Shown: piece after piece, positions 5,488-6,582 of the stretch
Numbering within the stretch: the first letter of the stretch is position 1
Layout of the letters: each line of letters opens with the position of its first letter
NCBI GenBank assembly: GCA_017625275.1
Contig: JAGALI010000164.1
Coordinates: 1-6,582, forward strand
Length of the DNA stretch: 6,582 nucleotides
Source of the DNA: Clostridia bacterium
GTDB lineage: Bacteria > Bacillota > Clostridia > Oscillospirales > CAG-272
Direction: 5' to 3'
Position numbers and translations under genes: made by a program
Notes under the pieces: model-generated
Seen by the model: the letters and a program-made list of their open reading frames with translations, nothing else
Databases searched by the model: none
Told to the model about the DNA's origin: nothing

Positions 5488-6582
5488 ATGAGAGTAATGG
5501 TTGTAGGTGGTGGCGGACGCGAGCACGCTATCATTAAAAAGCTTAAGGAAAGTAAAAAGATAACAACTCTTTATGCACTTCCTGGAAATGGTGGAATTAG
5601 CGCTGATGCTACTTGCGTTAATATTGGAGCAAAGGATATAGCTGGAATAGTTAATTTTGCTACTGAAAACAAGATTGATTATGCAGTTGTGGCGCCAGAT
5701 GATCCACTAGTTTTAGGCTGTGTGGACGCTCTTAACGAGGCTGGAATTCCATGCTTTGGACCAAGTAAGGCGGCAGCAATAATTGAAGGTAGTAAGGTTT
5801 TTTCAAAAAATCTTATGAAGAAATATGGTATTCCTACTGCTGGATATGAGGTTTTTTCAAATCCAGAGGACGCGCTTAAATTTCTTGAAAACGCACCAAT
5901 TCCAACAGTTATAAAGGCTGATGGCTTGGCGCTTGGAAAGGGCGTTGTAATTGCATTTTCGAAGGAAGAGGCAATTGATGCTGTAAAATCCATAATGGAA
6001 GATAAAAAATTTGGAGATAGTGGTAACAATATCGTTATCGAAGAATTTTTAACTGGTCCTGAGGTTTCGGTTTTAGCATTTACTGATGGTAAGGTAGTAA
6101 AGCCAATGGTTTCTTCTATGGACCATAAGAGGGCTCTTGATTTTGATAAGGGTCTTAATACAGGTGGAATGGGAACAATTGCTCCTAACCCCTATTATAC
6201 TGATGAAATTGCAGACGAGTGTATGCGCACAATTTTCTTGCCTACAATCGATGCAATGAATAAAGAGGGCAGAAGCTTTAAGGGTTGCTTGTACTTTGGG
6301 CTTATGCTCACTCCAAACGGACCAAAGGTTATCGAATATAATTGTCGCTTTGGCGATCCTGAGACACAGGTTGTTTTACCACTCCTCGAAAGTGATCTTT
6401 TCGAGATTATGCAGAGTGTTACAAACGAAACCTTGGCTGATTGTGAGGTTAAATTTGCTGATAAGAGCGCTTGCTGTGTAATTATGGCATCAAAGGGTTA
6501 TCCAGAAAAGTATGAAAATGGATTTGAAATAATCATTCCTGAAGAGATTTCTGATAGCGTTTATGTTGCTGGTGCAAAAAAG
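5488..6582 (+). CDS. purD: Phosphoribosylamine-glycine ligase (GAR synthetase), 3'-truncated
   Basis: PurD is an ATP-grasp ligase joining phosphoribosylamine, the unstable PurF product, to glycine. The frame is open for 365 codons to the window edge with no stop. The family is usually about 420-430 residues, so roughly the last 55-65 are missing. Motifs seen are the N-terminal VVGGGGREHA (5-14), PGNGG (32-36), GPSKAAA (91-97), EGSK (100-103), the ATP-grasp KADGLALGKGV (143-153), MDHKR (211-215), LNTGGMG (223-229) and YNCRFGDPETQ (284-294), the last carrying the metal- and ATP-binding Glu/Asn/Asp region. APDDPLV and DGLALGKG variants look clostridial. The ATG at 5488 directly precedes the nucleotide-binding motif and has a good ribosome binding site, with 11 bases separating it from the AICARFT stop. 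All expected catalytic segments within the visible part are intact. Confidence 0.96.
   Translation, partial: MRVMVVGGGGREHAIIKKLKESKKITTLYALPGNGGISADATCVNIGAKDIAGIVNFATENKIDYAVVAPDDPLVLGCVDALNEAGIPCFGPSKAAAIIEGSKVFSKNLMKKYGIPTAGYEVFSNPEDALKFLENAPIPTVIKADGLALGKGVVIAFSKEEAIDAVKSIMEDKKFGDSGNNIVIEEFLTGPEVSVLAFTDGKVVKPMVSSMDHKRALDFDKGLNTGGMGTIAPNPYYTDEIADECMRTIFLPTIDAMNKEGRSFKGCLYFGLMLTPNGPKVIEYNCRFGDPETQVVLPLLESDLFEIMQSVTNETLADCEVKFADKSACCVIMASKGYPEKYENGFEIIIPEEISDSVYVAGAKK

Larger units (their letters stand above)
1..6582 (+). other. Partial purine biosynthesis operon (purE-F-M-N-O-H-D)
   Basis: All seven genes point the same way. Gaps are 35, 15, -7, 2 (or -4 with the earlier ATG), 10 and 11 bases, with no hairpin-plus-T-run terminator in any gap. 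One polycistronic mRNA is therefore expected. The promoter and any PurR box or purine riboswitch would lie upstream of the window and cannot be seen. Compared with the classical clostridial order purE-purC-purF-purM-purN-purH-purD, purC is missing between purE and purF, and purH is replaced by two genes. Confidence 0.85.

Noticed and set aside
5679..6029. Antisense open frame of 116 codons inside purD
   Set aside because: It lies wholly opposite conserved purD coding sequence, has no recognisable motif, and is best explained as a codon-bias shadow.

Overview
The window is seven co-directional, tightly packed genes of de novo purine (IMP) biosynthesis on the + strand, part of a larger pur operon cut at both ends. 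The order is purE (5'-truncated), purF, purM, purN, an archaeal-type IMP cyclohydrolase (purO), a stand-alone AICAR formyltransferase (C-terminal half of classical purH) and purD (3'-truncated). The largest gap between genes is 35 bases. purM/purN and possibly purN/purO overlap, and no terminator or internal promoter is evident, so the block reads as one transcript. The base composition is AT-rich with A/T-ending codons and strong AGGAG/GAGGTG ribosome binding sites. PurF keeps the Bacillus-type iron-sulfur cysteines, and PurN, PurD and PurM have clostridial-looking sequences. Together these suggest an anaerobic Firmicute, most likely a Clostridia/Lachnospiraceae-like gut or rumen bacterium (inference, not proven here).

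Pathway logic: PurF makes phosphoribosylamine from PRPP. PurD joins it to glycine. PurN formylates GAR. PurM closes the first ring to AIR. PurE performs the carboxylation/mutase step. The AICARFT adds the last carbon and PurO closes the second ring to IMP. FGAR amidotransferase (purL/Q/S), purC, purB and purK are not in the window. No stretch over 300 bases lacks a gene.

The most notable observation is in PurF. The catalytic N-terminal cysteine that hydrolyses glutamine in this family is absent: the ORF opens Met-Gly-Ile-Phe, and an in-frame stop four codons upstream excludes a longer propeptide form. The glutamine-binding loop is also altered, while the PRPP-binding loop and all four iron-sulfur cysteines remain. 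This predicts an ammonia-dependent, glutaminase-dead PurF, or one that needs a partner. A second notable feature is that the last two steps, normally fused in bacterial PurH, are split between an archaeal-type PurO and an AICARFT that resembles the eukaryotic ATIC C-terminal domain more than the usual bacterial PurH.
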